Source: Moesziomyces globuligerus (lineage: Eukaryota; Basidiomycota; Ustilaginomycetes; Ustilaginales; Ustilaginaceae). Taken from it: 64,000 nucleotides of DNA. Under the pieces are notes generated by a model. That model made no database searches, was not told the origin of the DNA, and saw only the letters and a program-made list of their open reading frames with translations. Shown here piece after piece: positions 48,806 through 59,956 of the stretch (the first letter of the stretch is position 1; every line of letters starts with the position of its first letter). The position numbers and the translations under genes were made by a program. The stretch lies in assembly GCA_030849465.1 (NCBI GenBank), contig JARVLF010000013.1, positions 434,001 through 498,000 on the forward strand, read 5' to 3'.

Positions 48806-50509
48806 GACGGCAAGGCAAAGGTTGTGGAACGAGGAGGAGGAGGAGTACGAGCCATGCCGCTGCGTACAGCTTTCTTCCAAAGATCGGGCTCGAGCGCGTT
48901 GGACCCTGGATTTTAGCCGCCCAGCGCCGCCCAGCGCCGCCCAGCGCCGCCCGAATTCCTCGACGCGACCTCGCGCGAACCTCGACAACCACGAACAACA
49001 CTTTTGGCGCGTCGCCATCTTTTTCCCAACCCCAAATGCGAGGGATGCCGACATAACATTTTCGAAGCTGATTTCCGACCCAACGCATCATTCCGATGTG
49101 GAGACTCGTTCGTTCCGTTCGATTCGCCCGTCTCGGTCCGAGCTACGGTCAAACGTCTTTGTCGACGGCAGAATGACCTCGAGTATCCTCGCTGGACCGA
49201 TGAGGATGGATGCAGCTCCGAGCGTCTAGAACAATGGACAACCTGCGTGAGTGGAAAGCGATGCGGCGGTCAAGGTGTCTGCGGCGAGTTGCCCGGCGGT
49301 GAACTGAACCGCGCGCCGCTTTCTTGCCGCGCCAAGACTTTTCGGTTTGTCACGGGAGCAGGCGTGGTGCCTTTTTCGCATCAGCATGGTTAAACACCGC
49401 CTGGTTGCTATCGTTCGGCCTGGTCCCGATGCTCGTCTGATCAAAAGATAACGGCTGAGTCTAGAGACGTGCTCGATCGAGGTCGACGGCACCGCCAGCC
49501 TTGCGTGAGGATACGTTGCTACTGCGCAACGTGTCCAGGGCAGAGCCGACACGTTCCGAAGCGCTCGCGCAAATGCACTCCGCTTGCACTGCAGCCGAAC
49601 TCGGACACAGACTCGACTCAGCACGTCGCCATCGGAAAATTGGCCGATGCACCTCTCTGCCCCCATGCATTGGCAGCTGGCTCCAGCACCAGCATACTAC
49701 AGGATCAGTGTCGGCTCTTCCGTACAGTAGATTCGCAGAGCCTGTAGTGAAGCTGCACATGCTCAAGCCTCGCCGTCGGTCGACGGGAAGCAACTGCTGA
49801 GCAAGGTTGGTGGATAAACTTTGTGGCCAGGGCAAGCTGCAGTCTGTGATTTTCGGAATTGCACCCGCTCATCTGGCCTGGGCAGAAATGCCGCAGGGTG
49901 ACTTGTTTGTCGAGGTTTCGGCAGACCCCGATTAGCAAGCATGCCCATCACATCACCGCACAGCAAGCGGATAGAAATCAAAAATCTCGATTCGAGCATT
50001 CGTCACGCTCGCATGTCGGCCCCCGCCGAGTGACGGCGGACCTCGTTGATCGTTCCCATCCCCATCACCATCACCATCAACTGCGCGTTCTTGATCGGTG
50101 GAGCCGACAGATATTGCGGTGCGATACCTTCTGGCCTAAACAGTCGCGCCATGCCTACGCTCGATCGAGCTCGCCCCTAAATCCTCGACGGATACCTATC
50201 GCGAACGATCAGTTCTGCCACCGCGTCCCCATCCCAGCCTCGGCGCTTCCCAGCCTGAGATCCCTTCTGCTGCCATCACCTCTCGATACTGCTCTTTCGG
50301 CAAGTGCGCGAATGTTGACGCAACCCTTCACGTCGCCATTCCAGCACAACGAGCGATCCGACCCGGGACCATCCATGCATCGACACCAGAATCTCGGCCT
50401 TAGCCCGCTCCGACACATCTTCGCGCCTGTACGTCTTCGATCAGCGTAGACACAGCCGTTGCGCAATCCACCGGCGCACAGCAGTGCTCTGGCCCTCACC
50501 ACTTCAACC
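48806..50509. other. 1.7 kb divergent region RTT109 / NHA1
   Basis: No gene supported. It holds a GCCCAGCGCC decamer repeat just upstream of RTT109 and a CATCAC trinucleotide-like stretch near 50058-50080. Short open frames on both strands have no family resemblance. Confidence 0.5.
48919..48953. repeat. 10-bp tandem repeat (GCCCAGCGCC)
   Basis: Just over three copies of a decamer about 115 bp upstream of the RTT109 start codon. Confidence 0.85.
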
Positions 50510-53500
50510 ATGGCGAAAGCCTTTAGCCCTTTCGAGGTCACGCCCGTCCACATCGCCTACGTCGGACTTGGCCTCTTCATCTGCATCTTCTCCTACCTCT
50601 CCCTCTTCATCAAAGAGCGCCTCTATCTCGGCGAAGCCCCCATCGCCGCCGCCTTCGGTATCATCGTCGGTCCCGTCGCCATCGACCTCTTCAATCCCGC
50701 CGGTTGGGGAAACGAGGATGGCGTCACCCCCGGCGGTCACACCACAGATGAGATCACCCTCGAGATCATGCGCGTCACCATCGCGCTCTCCGTCTTCGCC
50801 ATCGGCGTCGAGTTGCCCAAAAAGTATCTCCTCCGCCACTGGAAGTCGATTGCGATCCTACTCGGCCCCGTCATGGCCTGGGGATGGCTCATCACCGCAT
50901 GCTTCATCTATGCGCTCATCCCGGGCCTCGACTTCCTCAACTCGCTCGTCGTCGCCGCCTGCGTATCGCCCACCGATCCCATCTTGGCACAGGCCGTCGT
51001 CGGCGGTCCTTGGGCTGAAAAGCATGTCCCTGCCCACGTCCGCCACATGCTCATGTGCGAGTCCGGATGCAACGACGGCGCGGCTTTCCCCTTCCTCTAC
51101 CTCGCTCTTTACCTCACCCAGAACCGCGACAACGTCGGCCATGCCATCGCCGAATGGTTCTACGAGACCTGGGCGTACGAGATCATCTTGGGCACCATCC
51201 TCGGTGCCTTGATCGGATACCTCGCACGCAAGTTCATGCGATTCTCAGAGCGCAACAAGCTCATCGACCGAGAGTCCTTCGTCGCCCAGTACATCTCGCT
51301 CGCCATCGCCAGCATGGGCGTCAATGTGCTTCTCGGCTCCGACGACCTCCTTGCCGCATTCGCATGCGGTACCGCCTTTGCTTGGGACGGTTGGTTCACA
51401 AAGCAGACCGAGGACTCTAACTTCTCCAACATCGTCGATCTCCTCTTCAACATTGCTACCTTCATCTACATTGGCGCTCTCATCCCGTGGCACGACTTTG
51501 TCGACGCCACCATCGGCCTCTCCATCTGGCGCCTCATCGTCCTCACCATCTGCGTCCTGCTCACCAAGCGCATCCCCATCATCCTCGCGCTCTGGAAGTT
51601 CATCCCGGACATCAAGACGTTCCGCGAGGCCATCTTCTGCGGCCATTTTGGGCCCATGGGCGTCGGCGCCATCTTCATCGCCACGCTCGGCCGCACCCTC
51701 ATGCCCGAAGAGGTGCCCGAGCCGCCCGAGTCGACCAACGACGTGCTGGCGCTCACCATCCAGCCCATCGTCTACTTCTTCGTCCTCTGCTCCATCCTCG
51801 TCCACGGCTTCACCATCCCCTTCTTCGCCTTCGGCAAGGGCGCACGCAAGCGCGCGCACACCCTCACCCGTACCTGGAGTCGCAACCCGTCCATGCGCGA
51901 CGACGAGCCCTCGTGGATGAACCGCGTGCGCCGCGTCAGGTCCGGAGACGACATCGTCATCAACCACGACGATATCAGCGCAGACAAGATGTCCGCCCAG
52001 CAGCTCGCCATGATCGGTCGCGGCGCCATCGGCGGATACCGCGAAGACGAACTGCGCGGCGAGAGCAGCAACGACGAGAACTCGGCCACCGCCGCTGGCG
52101 GCTCGTCGGCTGACAGCCAAGATGCCGAACCGCCTTTTGTTGGCCTCCTCAACGCGCGCACTGAGCGCGACCTCGAAAAGGCCGAGGGACTCGGATCCGA
52201 GTACGACGAGAAGCTCGCCGGTGACGAAACAGACGAGAATGGCAGCAGCGGCTCGGCGACGAGACGACGCGTGCAGGACACGGATGGCATCGAGGACTGG
52301 GACGGAAGCGACGAGGACTCGTGTCCCGCAGCCGACTATCTCGGCGACAACTGCATCGAGATGCGCAGGTTCCGCGAACGCATGCAGCAGAAGCGCGAAG
52401 CCATGCTCGCCAAACAGCGCAGCCAGAGGCAGAGCGCCGAGGAGGCAGAAAGAGTCCGCCTGTCACGCGAAGAGCAGGACCTCGGCGAAGCGCCCATGGA
52501 CCGCGACATCATCTGTGGCCGCATCCAGGCGGATGACGAGGACGAGGCCTGCCGCGACGACCGCGAAGGCCAAGCGCATCTGCATCATGACTCCAAGCGC
52601 CGCTCCGGCTCTGCAGCTGGTCACGATGCCGACGACGAGCATGCCTGGCCCAAGGTGCGCAGCTGGGTCGAGGGCCACAAGCTGGTGCTCGAGTACCAGA
52701 AGAGCTACTCGGACGATCCGGAAGTGCAGGTCATCCCGCTCACCGACGCAGAGCGATCCTCGCTCGAGGCTTCCGACGCCCCCGCACAGGAGTGGGTGCG
52801 CCAGAACCACGAAGAGCTGGCGTGCTTCCTGGGCCACGACGAGCACGCGAAATGGAATGCGTCCGAGACCATCTCGCGGCTGCTCGAGAACAAGGTGCCG
52901 CACTGGTGGCCCACCAAGAACAAGAAGCACTACGTCAAGGCCGAGGTGCCCAAGGAAGAGACGGCGCAGGAACGCGACGAGCGCGTCAACCTCATGTACG
53001 GCGCCATGACCTGGGCGCAGGGTCGGCGCGAGCCGGAGGCCGAGGCGCCGCTGCGATCCTCGCGCAGAGAGACGGACGACGGCACCGACATCCACCACAA
53101 GCCTAGCGTGGTCAGCACGCTGCACGACGGCGAGCGCGGAGGCCCTCCGATCGGCCCGGAAGACTCGTCCGTCCCGCACGGCAGTACCAGCGCTCAGGAC
53201 ACCGACGACGGGCGACTCGCAGCTGTAGGCTCGGGCACGGCGTCCAAGCCTTCGCATGCCAGCAGGCGGGGCGGCGCTGCGAGACGCGGCAACCTGCGCA
53301 AGAAGGTGCTTTCCGGGCAGATTGGACTCTCGGGCCGACGCAGCTCGATCAACGCGCAGCGCGAGCAGGCGCCCGAGGACATACAGTACGATGACGACGA
53401 ACATACCGAGGTGCTCGAGGATGCTGAGGCCTCGAGGACGGCAGCGTCGGCTTCGGAGTCGTATACGACGCCACGCGTGATGATCTCGGAGCCACCATCG

Positions 53501-54391
53501 CCGCAGCAGCACCGGATGAGTCCGGCGTCGAGCTTCCTGGGCCTGGGCAAGGGTAAGGGCAAGGGCAAGGGACGGGGCGAGGACAAGTTCTTCCCGCGGT
53601 CGTCGTCTGCGGGTGCGGGGCTTGCGGCTCCGTTTGGGAGCTCTTCGAGCGCGAGCGTCACCAGCAGTCCGATCCTCAAGGCGTCTGCGCCCGGATCGAG
53701 GCTGGGCTCGAGTGCGGGGCGCGACGAGGCGGCGCGCGAGCACGCGCGCAGCTCGTCGGTGCAGTGGCTGGATATCGCCGACCGGAAGCACGACCACCAG
53801 CGGCAGGGGCCGATCAACAAGGCGGGAGCCGAGGCGTTTGCGCAGCGGTCCAAGACGTACTCGGGCTCGTCGGGCAAGGAGCTGACGCGCGATGCGCGCG
53901 TGTACAGTCTGGAGAGCGACGACGAAGAGGCGAGCAGCGACGACGAGTCGAGCGCGCGTCGTGGTGGAGGCATCAGGGGCGGCATGAACCGCATCGGTGC
54001 GTTCTTCTCCAACTTCACCGCGCCAAAGGGAGAGGGGATGGGCAATCCGGGTCCGACGTCGCATCCGCATCTCTTCCCCTCGCATTCGCGCGACGACCAG
54101 AGCGAGACGAGGCAGGCCGAGACGCCGAGGAGATCGCCGCTTGCCACGCGCTCGCTGCGCAGGACCGTGACCAACGACGACGAGCTCGAGTCCTTGGCGT
54201 TACCGCCCGCGGCCGACGCGCCCGCCGAGCTGGCGACGCCCAGGAGGAGTGCGACGGGCGCGAGCGCCGGCAGTCTCGGCAGCCGCGCGTCGGCGCGCGA
54301 GGGTGCCGAGGGCGCTACGCCGCGCGTGCTGCTCGACCTGCCCGGCGATGATGGCCCGCCTGTCTCGCCCGGTCCGTCAGCGCACAAGTGA
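50510..54391 (+). CDS. NHA1: Plasma-membrane Na+(K+)/H+ antiporter, Nha1 type
   Basis: Intronless, 1293 residues. The first 440 form a cation/proton antiporter domain of about twelve membrane helices: VTPVHIAYVGLGLFICIFSY, LSVFAIGVELPKKYL, the SPTDPILA motif with Asp156, and CESGCNDGAAFPF with Asn188-Asp189, the expected ion-binding pair. GPMGVGAIFIATLG and the last helices precede a Lys/Arg-rich exit (AFGKGARKRAHTLTRTWSRN). The remaining 850 residues are a hydrophilic, mostly acidic and Ser-rich cytosolic tail with KVRSWVEGHKLVLEYQKSYS and WWPTKNKKHYVKAEVPKEE blocks and a KGKGKGKG run. Fungal Nha1 proteins export Na+ and K+ and set membrane potential; the tail is regulatory. The open frame begins at a TTG; the first ATG is 50510 (MAKAFSPFEV). 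Confidence 0.93.
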   Translation: MAKAFSPFEVTPVHIAYVGLGLFICIFSYLSLFIKERLYLGEAPIAAAFGIIVGPVAIDLFNPAGWGNEDGVTPGGHTTDEITLEIMRVTIALSVFAIGVELPKKYLLRHWKSIAILLGPVMAWGWLITACFIYALIPGLDFLNSLVVAACVSPTDPILAQAVVGGPWAEKHVPAHVRHMLMCESGCNDGAAFPFLYLALYLTQNRDNVGHAIAEWFYETWAYEIILGTILGALIGYLARKFMRFSERNKLIDRESFVAQYISLAIASMGVNVLLGSDDLLAAFACGTAFAWDGWFTKQTEDSNFSNIVDLLFNIATFIYIGALIPWHDFVDATIGLSIWRLIVLTICVLLTKRIPIILALWKFIPDIKTFREAIFCGHFGPMGVGAIFIATLGRTLMPEEVPEPPESTNDVLALTIQPIVYFFVLCSILVHGFTIPFFAFGKGARKRAHTLTRTWSRNPSMRDDEPSWMNRVRRVRSGDDIVINHDDISADKMSAQQLAMIGRGAIGGYREDELRGESSNDENSATAAGGSSADSQDAEPPFVGLLNARTERDLEKAEGLGSEYDEKLAGDETDENGSSGSATRRRVQDTDGIEDWDGSDEDSCPAADYLGDNCIEMRRFRERMQQKREAMLAKQRSQRQSAEEAERVRLSREEQDLGEAPMDRDIICGRIQADDEDEACRDDREGQAHLHHDSKRRSGSAAGHDADDEHAWPKVRSWVEGHKLVLEYQKSYSDDPEVQVIPLTDAERSSLEASDAPAQEWVRQNHEELACFLGHDEHAKWNASETISRLLENKVPHWWPTKNKKHYVKAEVPKEETAQERDERVNLMYGAMTWAQGRREPEAEAPLRSSRRETDDGTDIHHKPSVVSTLHDGERGGPPIGPEDSSVPHGSTSAQDTDDGRLAAVGSGTASKPSHASRRGGAARRGNLRKKVLSGQIGLSGRRSSINAQREQAPEDIQYDDDEHTEVLEDAEASRTAASASESYTTPRVMISEPPSPQQHRMSPASSFLGLGKGKGKGKGRGEDKFFPRSSSAGAGLAAPFGSSSSASVTSSPILKASAPGSRLGSSAGRDEAAREHARSSSVQWLDIADRKHDHQRQGPINKAGAEAFAQRSKTYSGSSGKELTRDARVYSLESDDEEASSDDESSARRGGGIRGGMNRIGAFFSNFTAPKGEGMGNPGPTSHPHLFPSHSRDDQSETRQAETPRRSPLATRSLRRTVTNDDELESLALPPAADAPAELATPRRSATGASAGSLGSRASAREGAEGATPRVLLDLPGDDGPPVSPGPSAHK

Positions 54392-54478
54392 GGTCGCTTG
54401 GAAAGAACAACACAGCTCTGATTTTGTTATACAATGCAATTGGGCAAGACGCATCTACAGTTTGGACGTGGGGTTGGG

Positions 54479-55399
54479 CTAGGTGAAGAGGATGAGGATG
54501 ATGGTGTAGGCGTTGCCGGCGGTGAGGCCTAGGAGGCTGGCGACGAGGAGGGGGAAGGGGTAGGTTTGCCAGGCGGTGTTCCAGTCTAGAGCGAGGGTGG
54601 CTGTGGCGAGCAGGGTGGTGGCGATGGTGAAGAGGGGAGGGTAGAAGAGGGGCCATAGGAACGAGGGGGAGGGGATTGCGGCTAGGAGTTTGGGAGCGAA
54701 GGTGTGTGCGTTGACAATGTCGGTTGGGGTGACTTCTTTTGCCGAGCCTGTGACATGAAGGATGGGGAGGAAGACAATGAGGGCGATATGAGCTGCCAGC
54801 GTTGCGGATTGTTTGAAGTGGTCTAGAGGAGCTCCTAGGAGAAGGATGACTGCATAGCTGGTGATTGTTGCGAGGGGAATGGTTAGGAGGAGGGAGAGGG
54901 AGACGGATTCGAGTTGTCTGATGAAGCTCGGTACGTTGAGTTTAGGGATCTGGGTGGAGGATTTTTGGTCTTTGATGGATTCGATGAGGTGTTTGTGGTT
55001 ATGTGAAGCAGCTTGGAGGTAGGCGTTGAGACGGGCGGTGAACCAGGCTTGGATGACGAGCGTTCCAAACAGACTCTTGAGTCCCGCCGAGGTGAAGCGC
55101 GTCGTCCATTCGCTAGCAAGGATCGAGTTGTTGGTGAGCAGAGTGAGGTAGTTGCGCTTATCCCAGAGCGAGTTCTTGTAGCTCGCATTCAGACATGGCT
55201 CGGTCAAGAGCACAAACCCAAACACCAAGCAGAACGGCTGAAGAAGCAAAAGCATCACCAGACTCGCCCGACTATACACCCATCGTCGCCCCCGAACCCG
55301 CCCAGTCGCAGAAGCCGAAGACGAACCAGCTCCAACAGATCCAACAGCACCAGCAGACCGTAAAGGTCGCGCGATCGTCTGTCGTGGTTTAGGCCCCAT
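54479..55399 (-). CDS. GPI11: PIG-F/Gpi11 GPI-anchor synthesis protein
   Basis: 306 residues from ATG at 55399 (MGPKPRQT). PIG-F/Gpi11 is a multi-TM ER protein that partners the ethanolamine-phosphate transferases Gpi13 and Gpi7 in adding the bridging phosphoethanolamine to GPI anchors. Hydrophobic helices occur at about 40-60, 130-150, 160-180, 210-260 and 275-306. The family's C-terminal signature is seen in ALDWNTAWQTYPFPLLVASL followed by GLTAGNAYTI. An in-frame ATG at 55486 would add 29 mainly basic residues; I prefer the shorter form because it begins right before the Arg/Ser-rich cytosolic segment. Codon bias is weaker here than in neighbouring genes (more A/T third positions). The stop codon lies 87 bp from the convergent NHA1 stop. 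Confidence 0.85.
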   Translation of the reverse strand: MGPKPRQTIARPLRSAGAVGSVGAGSSSASATGRVRGRRWVYSRASLVMLLLLQPFCLVFGFVLLTEPCLNASYKNSLWDKRNYLTLLTNNSILASEWTTRFTSAGLKSLFGTLVIQAWFTARLNAYLQAASHNHKHLIESIKDQKSSTQIPKLNVPSFIRQLESVSLSLLLTIPLATITSYAVILLLGAPLDHFKQSATLAAHIALIVFLPILHVTGSAKEVTPTDIVNAHTFAPKLLAAIPSPSFLWPLFYPPLFTIATTLLATATLALDWNTAWQTYPFPLLVASLLGLTAGNAYTIILILFT

Positions 55400-55801
55400 T
55401 GTCGTCTCAACAAGACGTCGACGAATGACAACGTTGGCGCTCGCAGCTTGCATGCAAGCGCAAAGACGTTGGTCAGTGCCCCTCATCCAAACTCACAAAT
55501 TTCCCGAATCCCGAACATCCACACCTGTCAACCAACCTCCTCTCCGACAAACCTACGCGCTTGCTTCACACTTGCATCAGATGAACTTCACGCCACCTCA
55601 ACGCTGTCCTAGCGCTTGTTAGCTCGCTAAACGCTTGCTTGACGCTCACACGCTCGCATCGTGCTCACTCCCCCCCTGGCTTGGTTTGGATATCAATTTA
55701 CTGGCATTCCTTTCAAGGGCTCATTTACATTTGTCAGAGCGCCTGCCATCCCCCTGCGCAGAGGCAGTCGTGACAGGCACTCGAAAGGAGGTCGATCGGA
55801 A
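55400..55801. other. GPI11 promoter and ISH1-like 3' flank
   Basis: 402 bp between two minus-strand genes, CT-rich in the middle. No extra gene, repeat or RNA recognised. Confidence 0.5.
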
Positions 55802-57471
55802 TCAGAACTCGGTCTTGGCACGGCCAGTGGCGCTGGCAGCCGAAGCGCTGGCGGCGCTGGCGGCGCTCGAGGCGCTGATGCTCGCGTGGGCGGCGGCCTG
55901 CTCGCCCTTGCCGAGGATGTCCTGGACGCCAAAGTAGGCCTGGCGGACGCCCTCCTTGATGTAGCTAAAGATGCCGCGGTGGCCCGTGTAGCGTGCGCGC
56001 ATCTCGCGGAGGAGCTGGTCGCGCTTCTTGGGGATCGCCTCGAGCGGCATGCCGCTCGACCTGAGGTACTCGCGGAGCCTAGCGTCGCTCCACGAGATGT
56101 ACTCCTTGGCCGAGCTGTTGGCGTCGCCGGCGTGCTTCTGGGCGAGCTTGAGCAGCTCGTCGCGCTTGGCCTGTGCGTCCGACTTGAGGTAGCCGTTGTT
56201 GATGAGCCAGTGGCGGAGGTCGCTGTCGGTCCAGCTGCTCCAGACCTCGCTCTGGGCCGAGGCGTAGTTCTTGCGCACGAGCTCGAGGTAGTCGTCGCGC
56301 TTGGCCTGGAAGTCCGACTTGATGTAGTTGTTCTTGATGAGCCAGGCGCGGAGGTCCGAGTCGCTCCACGTGTCGTAGACGCTCTCGGTGCCCGTGGTGT
56401 AGTAGTCCTTGGCGAGGTCGAGGTACTCGTCGCGCGTCTTCTGCGCGGGCGAGCGCACGATGCCGTGGTCGACGAGCCAGTTGTGCAGGTAGCTGTCCGA
56501 GAGCGCCTCGTACGGCGCGTTGACCGTGGAGCGGTACGTGTCGCGCATCGAGGCGAGCAGCTCGTCGCGCGTCGCCTGCGTCTTGGTCTTGATGACGCCC
56601 TTCGACTCGAGGTAGCTGCGCAGATCGTTGTCGTTCCACGAAGAGTAGACGTAGTCGGTGCTGTCGTCGATCGCCTTGCCCACCGCCTGCGACGCCTGCG
56701 CATACGCCGAGCTGCCGCTCTTGGACGCGGCGCCGTAGAGCGAGTTGCCTGACTTGCTCGCGGCCGAAGCCGCGCTCGAGGCCGACTTGCTCACGCCCGA
56801 GGCGCTGGGCGCGTTCTTGCTCAGGCTCGACGCCGACGCCTTGGCATCCTTGCCGGCGCTCGAGGCCGACGCCGAGGCGTGCTTGCCGACGCTCGTGGCC
56901 GAGGCCGAAGCGCCAGCAGCGTAGGCCGAGGCCTGCGAGCCCAGCGAGGCAGCCGAGCGCGAGAGGGGATAGTAGAGGTCGGTGAGTGCCATGCTTGACG
57001 CCGACTTGGCCGCGTGGGCGGCGTGGGAGCTTACAGCGGATTGGACCGAGGCCGCTGCGCTCGAGGCCGAGTTGAGCTGCTGCGAGGCGGCAGTCTGCGC
57101 CGCACCCGTGGCCGACGAGGCCGACGAGGCGAGCTTGCTGTAGTCCTGCACGGCCATCTGGCGCAGCTGCTCGCCAGTGGTGTAGGGCGCGATGATACCA
57201 CGGTCCAGCAGGTAGGTTCGCAGGTCCGACCTGTTCACAAGCAGAAGGCGCATCAAAACGATCAAAGGTCAGTCCCGCTATGCCTGCAATGCAACTTCGA
57301 CGCGAGGCAGAGGGATACTTACTCGGACCAGGTGTCGAAGGCCGAATCGAAGGCCTTGCTGCCGCCCTTGGTGATGTCCTGGAGCCAGTCTGCCTTGGCA
57401 GGCTGGGGCGCGGTGGCGAGTGCGATGCACAGCGCCAACACGCCCGCCGAGATGAAGCTAGTCTTGACCAT
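55802..57471 (-). CDS. ISH1: ISH1/MSC1-type stress protein with six SAP-like repeats (two exons)
   Basis: Minus-strand exons 57323-57471 and 55802-57230 (donor GTAAGT, acceptor AACAG) give 525 residues. The join falls inside the first repeat (FDTWSE joined to SDLRTYLLD). Residues 1-27 are a signal peptide (MVKTSFISAGVLALCIALAT), so the protein enters the secretory system. Six repeats of the pattern W-S-D-x-D-L-R-x-W/Y-L-x-x-x-G follow, one near residue 45 and five from about 225 to 480. They are separated by an Ala/Ser/Lys-rich low-complexity linker (about 75-220). S. pombe Ish1 is a nuclear-envelope stress protein and S. cerevisiae Msc1 affects meiotic recombination; the Ish1 repeat call is firm, the biological role is not. 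The C-terminus is Ala/Ser-rich. Confidence 0.86.
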
Positions 57472-58729
57472 GGCGAAGATTCGTCGAGTACGTGCGAGAG
57501 TGGCGGTGAGTTGTGGGAGCGTACAAGGACGATGATGGCGGTACAGAGGAAGGATGCAGCTTGAGGGCTGAGAAGAAGGACTGCGGATCTGCGAGTGCAA
57601 TTAGGGCTGAGCTGCTCAGCTGGCTGAGGCTGCGGAACGACAGCAAGCGGGCAGCGCTCGAGAGAAGGCACGGACGAGCAGCTGCGGGGGCATGTGAGCC
57701 TGGGAATCATCAGCGTCATCGTCGGGCGAGCTTCTAATTCCGTCACGCACGGCCATCGCTTGGACCCTGAGGCAGGGCCTGAGGCAGGGCCTTGAAGCAG
57801 GGCCCTCGCCAAGTGCTCCATGCACACACTCAGTCAGCTCCGCGCATCCGATGGCTGGCAAGACAAAGCTGCCTCGGACCGCCCCGTCGTCACTGAGCGT
57901 CGGCTCTGCCGTGGTGAACGAGAGCGCCCGTCGAGCTCGTAATCGTGCTTCTCTCCGTCGCTGGCCGGACGCCACTGAGGCGGTTGGAGGACCGTGCATG
58001 CCTACGATCCGAACGGAAGTTCCGAAGGATTCACGCACCGAGCACGTTGGCTCGCCGCCTCAAGAAACACGCGTCCCGCAAGGCGTGCGGGGTGACTGTC
58101 ACCGACGTCATCAGGTGTCCAAAATCTGCCTCCACGCTCTCGCGCCAACACCGGGGCTTGTCTCAGGACTGGCTGCCTTTCCCCCAACCCCGCTGACTCA
58201 CGCTCTACAGCATCGCTCCGCCAGTCTGTGAGTGCCGCTTCGAGTCGATTGCCGTTTTGGCACACATCCCGCTCGCCGAACCTTGGCCACGTTCGCAACC
58301 CCACACATTGCGGGCCAAAATCTGACTTAGCCTAGAGAGGCGTGAGTTAGACCCTGATCCGCCAGAGCCCTCGATGCCAAACAGAAAATTGAGACCTCTG
58401 CGGATACTGAACTCTAACACTTTCGGTTGATTGCACACTGGCCGACATGAAGCTTCGCTGTCCCTCGTCCCCGCACCCAATGCACGCAGAAAGAGCACGC
58501 CTAGTCCTGAATTGGACTTATCACACATGTCGGCCGTGTTGATGCTGATGGCGAAGTTTTCCGAGGAATGGAGAAACAAGTCTGGTACAACCGCGGGAGC
58601 GTAGATATTGGTTGATAGCAGCGGCGGTGGGTATATGGGATGGATCACAGCTGTGCAACGACGAGCGCAATGGCAGTATCGTGGCTTTGATCCAGTATGA
58701 CCGCAGCGAACTCGTCCACGTAGCAATCG
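57472..58729. other. ISH1-like promoter and APC11 3' flank
   Basis: 1.26 kb, no supported gene. It includes a 12-bp tandem repeat (TGAGGCAGGGCC) at 57767-57805. Frames such as 57851-58231 (plus) and 58205-58726 (minus) match no known family. Confidence 0.5.
57767..57805. repeat. 12-bp tandem repeat (TGAGGCAGGGCC)
   Basis: Three imperfect copies about 300 bp upstream of the ISH1-like start. Confidence 0.8.
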
Positions 58730-59360
58730 TCACTGAGCGGCCGTTGCGGCTGGAGCGTTGGTGGCAGTGCCGATTGTGGTGCCTTCCACTTCCTCTGTAG
58801 AGTGGGCGCGAACGCAGTGAAGGAGTTCCAGTCGGGAAAGTCAGCGGCTGTCGTAAGGATTCCGTCAGCATCACGACGTGTGTTCTGACTTGTGCACTTA
58901 CCCCAGGGACGGCGACACGACGGACATCCATCGTTGTCCTGCAGCCACTTCATGATGCAGTGCAGGTGGAACTCGTGACTGCACTTTCCGAACACTGTGC
59001 GTATGAGAAACCAAGACGGTCAGGACGTGGCGCACAGGTCAGCAGCACGATCTCATGCAAACGAGCATGCATGGTGCGAGCTTTGTGACTTACAGAGCGG
59101 ACAACTGTCGCCTGGCTCCTTGCAGCTGGCACAGCAGCCATCAAAGTTGCTCTGGCAGATACCGCAGATGTCGTCGGGATCCTTGACATCCCACACTGCA
59201 GACCCAGCCGTCATCCAAGCAGATGGTCAGCGAGAGCGGCGATGGCGAAGTGGATGCGAGCTCCAGTGAGGAGGAGTCTCAAAAGTAGCAGACGAGGCAA
59301 GCGGACTCGAGACTTACACCAGTATGCTACTGCGTTCCACGACTTGACCTTGACCTTCAT
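58730..59360 (-). CDS. APC11: Anaphase-promoting complex RING subunit Apc11 (four exons)
   Basis: Minus-strand exons 59318-59360, 59094-59195, 58902-58994 and 58730-58794 give 100 residues. All donors are GTAAGT, and each join keeps frame. Apc11 is the RING-H2 subunit that recruits the E2 to the APC/C ubiquitin ligase. The start [17 protein letters not shown] reproduces the family N-terminus only after splicing. The zinc ligands are complete: [24 protein letters not shown] and CPSCRRPW. Length is close to yeast and animal Apc11. After RRPW the last exon gives a variable Thr/Ala tail. The first exon is only 43 nt, so automated gene finders could easily miss this gene. It is divergent from the PHAF1-like gene. 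Confidence 0.93.
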
Positions 59361-59956
59361 GGCGAGTCCATCGACGGATGCCGTCCTAGCTGCTAACAGC
59401 AGGGCCCGAGGTATGCGCTGAGTGCCGATATGCGGTCTCTGCGATGGGAACGACTGTCAATGTTGTCTATGGTGGTGGTGCCAAGTTGACGAGAGACCAA
59501 CACGTCGAATGAGCTGGAAAACTTTGCCCGCGTGCTCGACTGCACTGCTTTGGCCAGCTTGACGCGTGAGCCAGACGCCTCCACATCGGGTCACTCGAGA
59601 TGTGCCCACCCACCGCGCGCTGTGGGCGTCGGTAAAGGCCGCCGATTGGACCCTGAACGGGGGGGCCTGGCAGCGAGATACAGTACGCTAGGGTGCACCC
59701 CTTTGGCGCTCTGGCCATCCTGCTCTCTCAGCAGCACTCTGCCGTCTTGGCCTCCTCCCACCACCCTTTGCCACCAAGACTCGCTCACACGCCGTATTTC
59801 GAATCCTCGAATCCTCAAGCAGCTAGTCACCACAAGGGCAGTCCGCCCGCGCATCTTCGGAACATCCGCCAGAGTGCCCGGCTGAGTGCAGCACCCAAGC
59901 GTCCCCATCTCTTCCATCCAGATCAACCCGGATCAAGTCGATCGTCGGAAGGCGCG
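59361..59956. promoter_or_regulatory. Shared divergent promoter region, APC11 / PHAF1-like
   Basis: 596 bp between two start codons, so both promoters lie here. The right half is CT-rich. The PHAF1 frame stays open upstream of its ATG to 59693, without ATG codons that would suggest a longer protein. Confidence 0.45.

Noticed and set aside
48806..49054. 83-codon upstream extension of RTT109
   Set aside because: Begins at a non-ATG codon, runs through a decamer repeat, and Rtt109 similarity begins after MTDRSASLLS.
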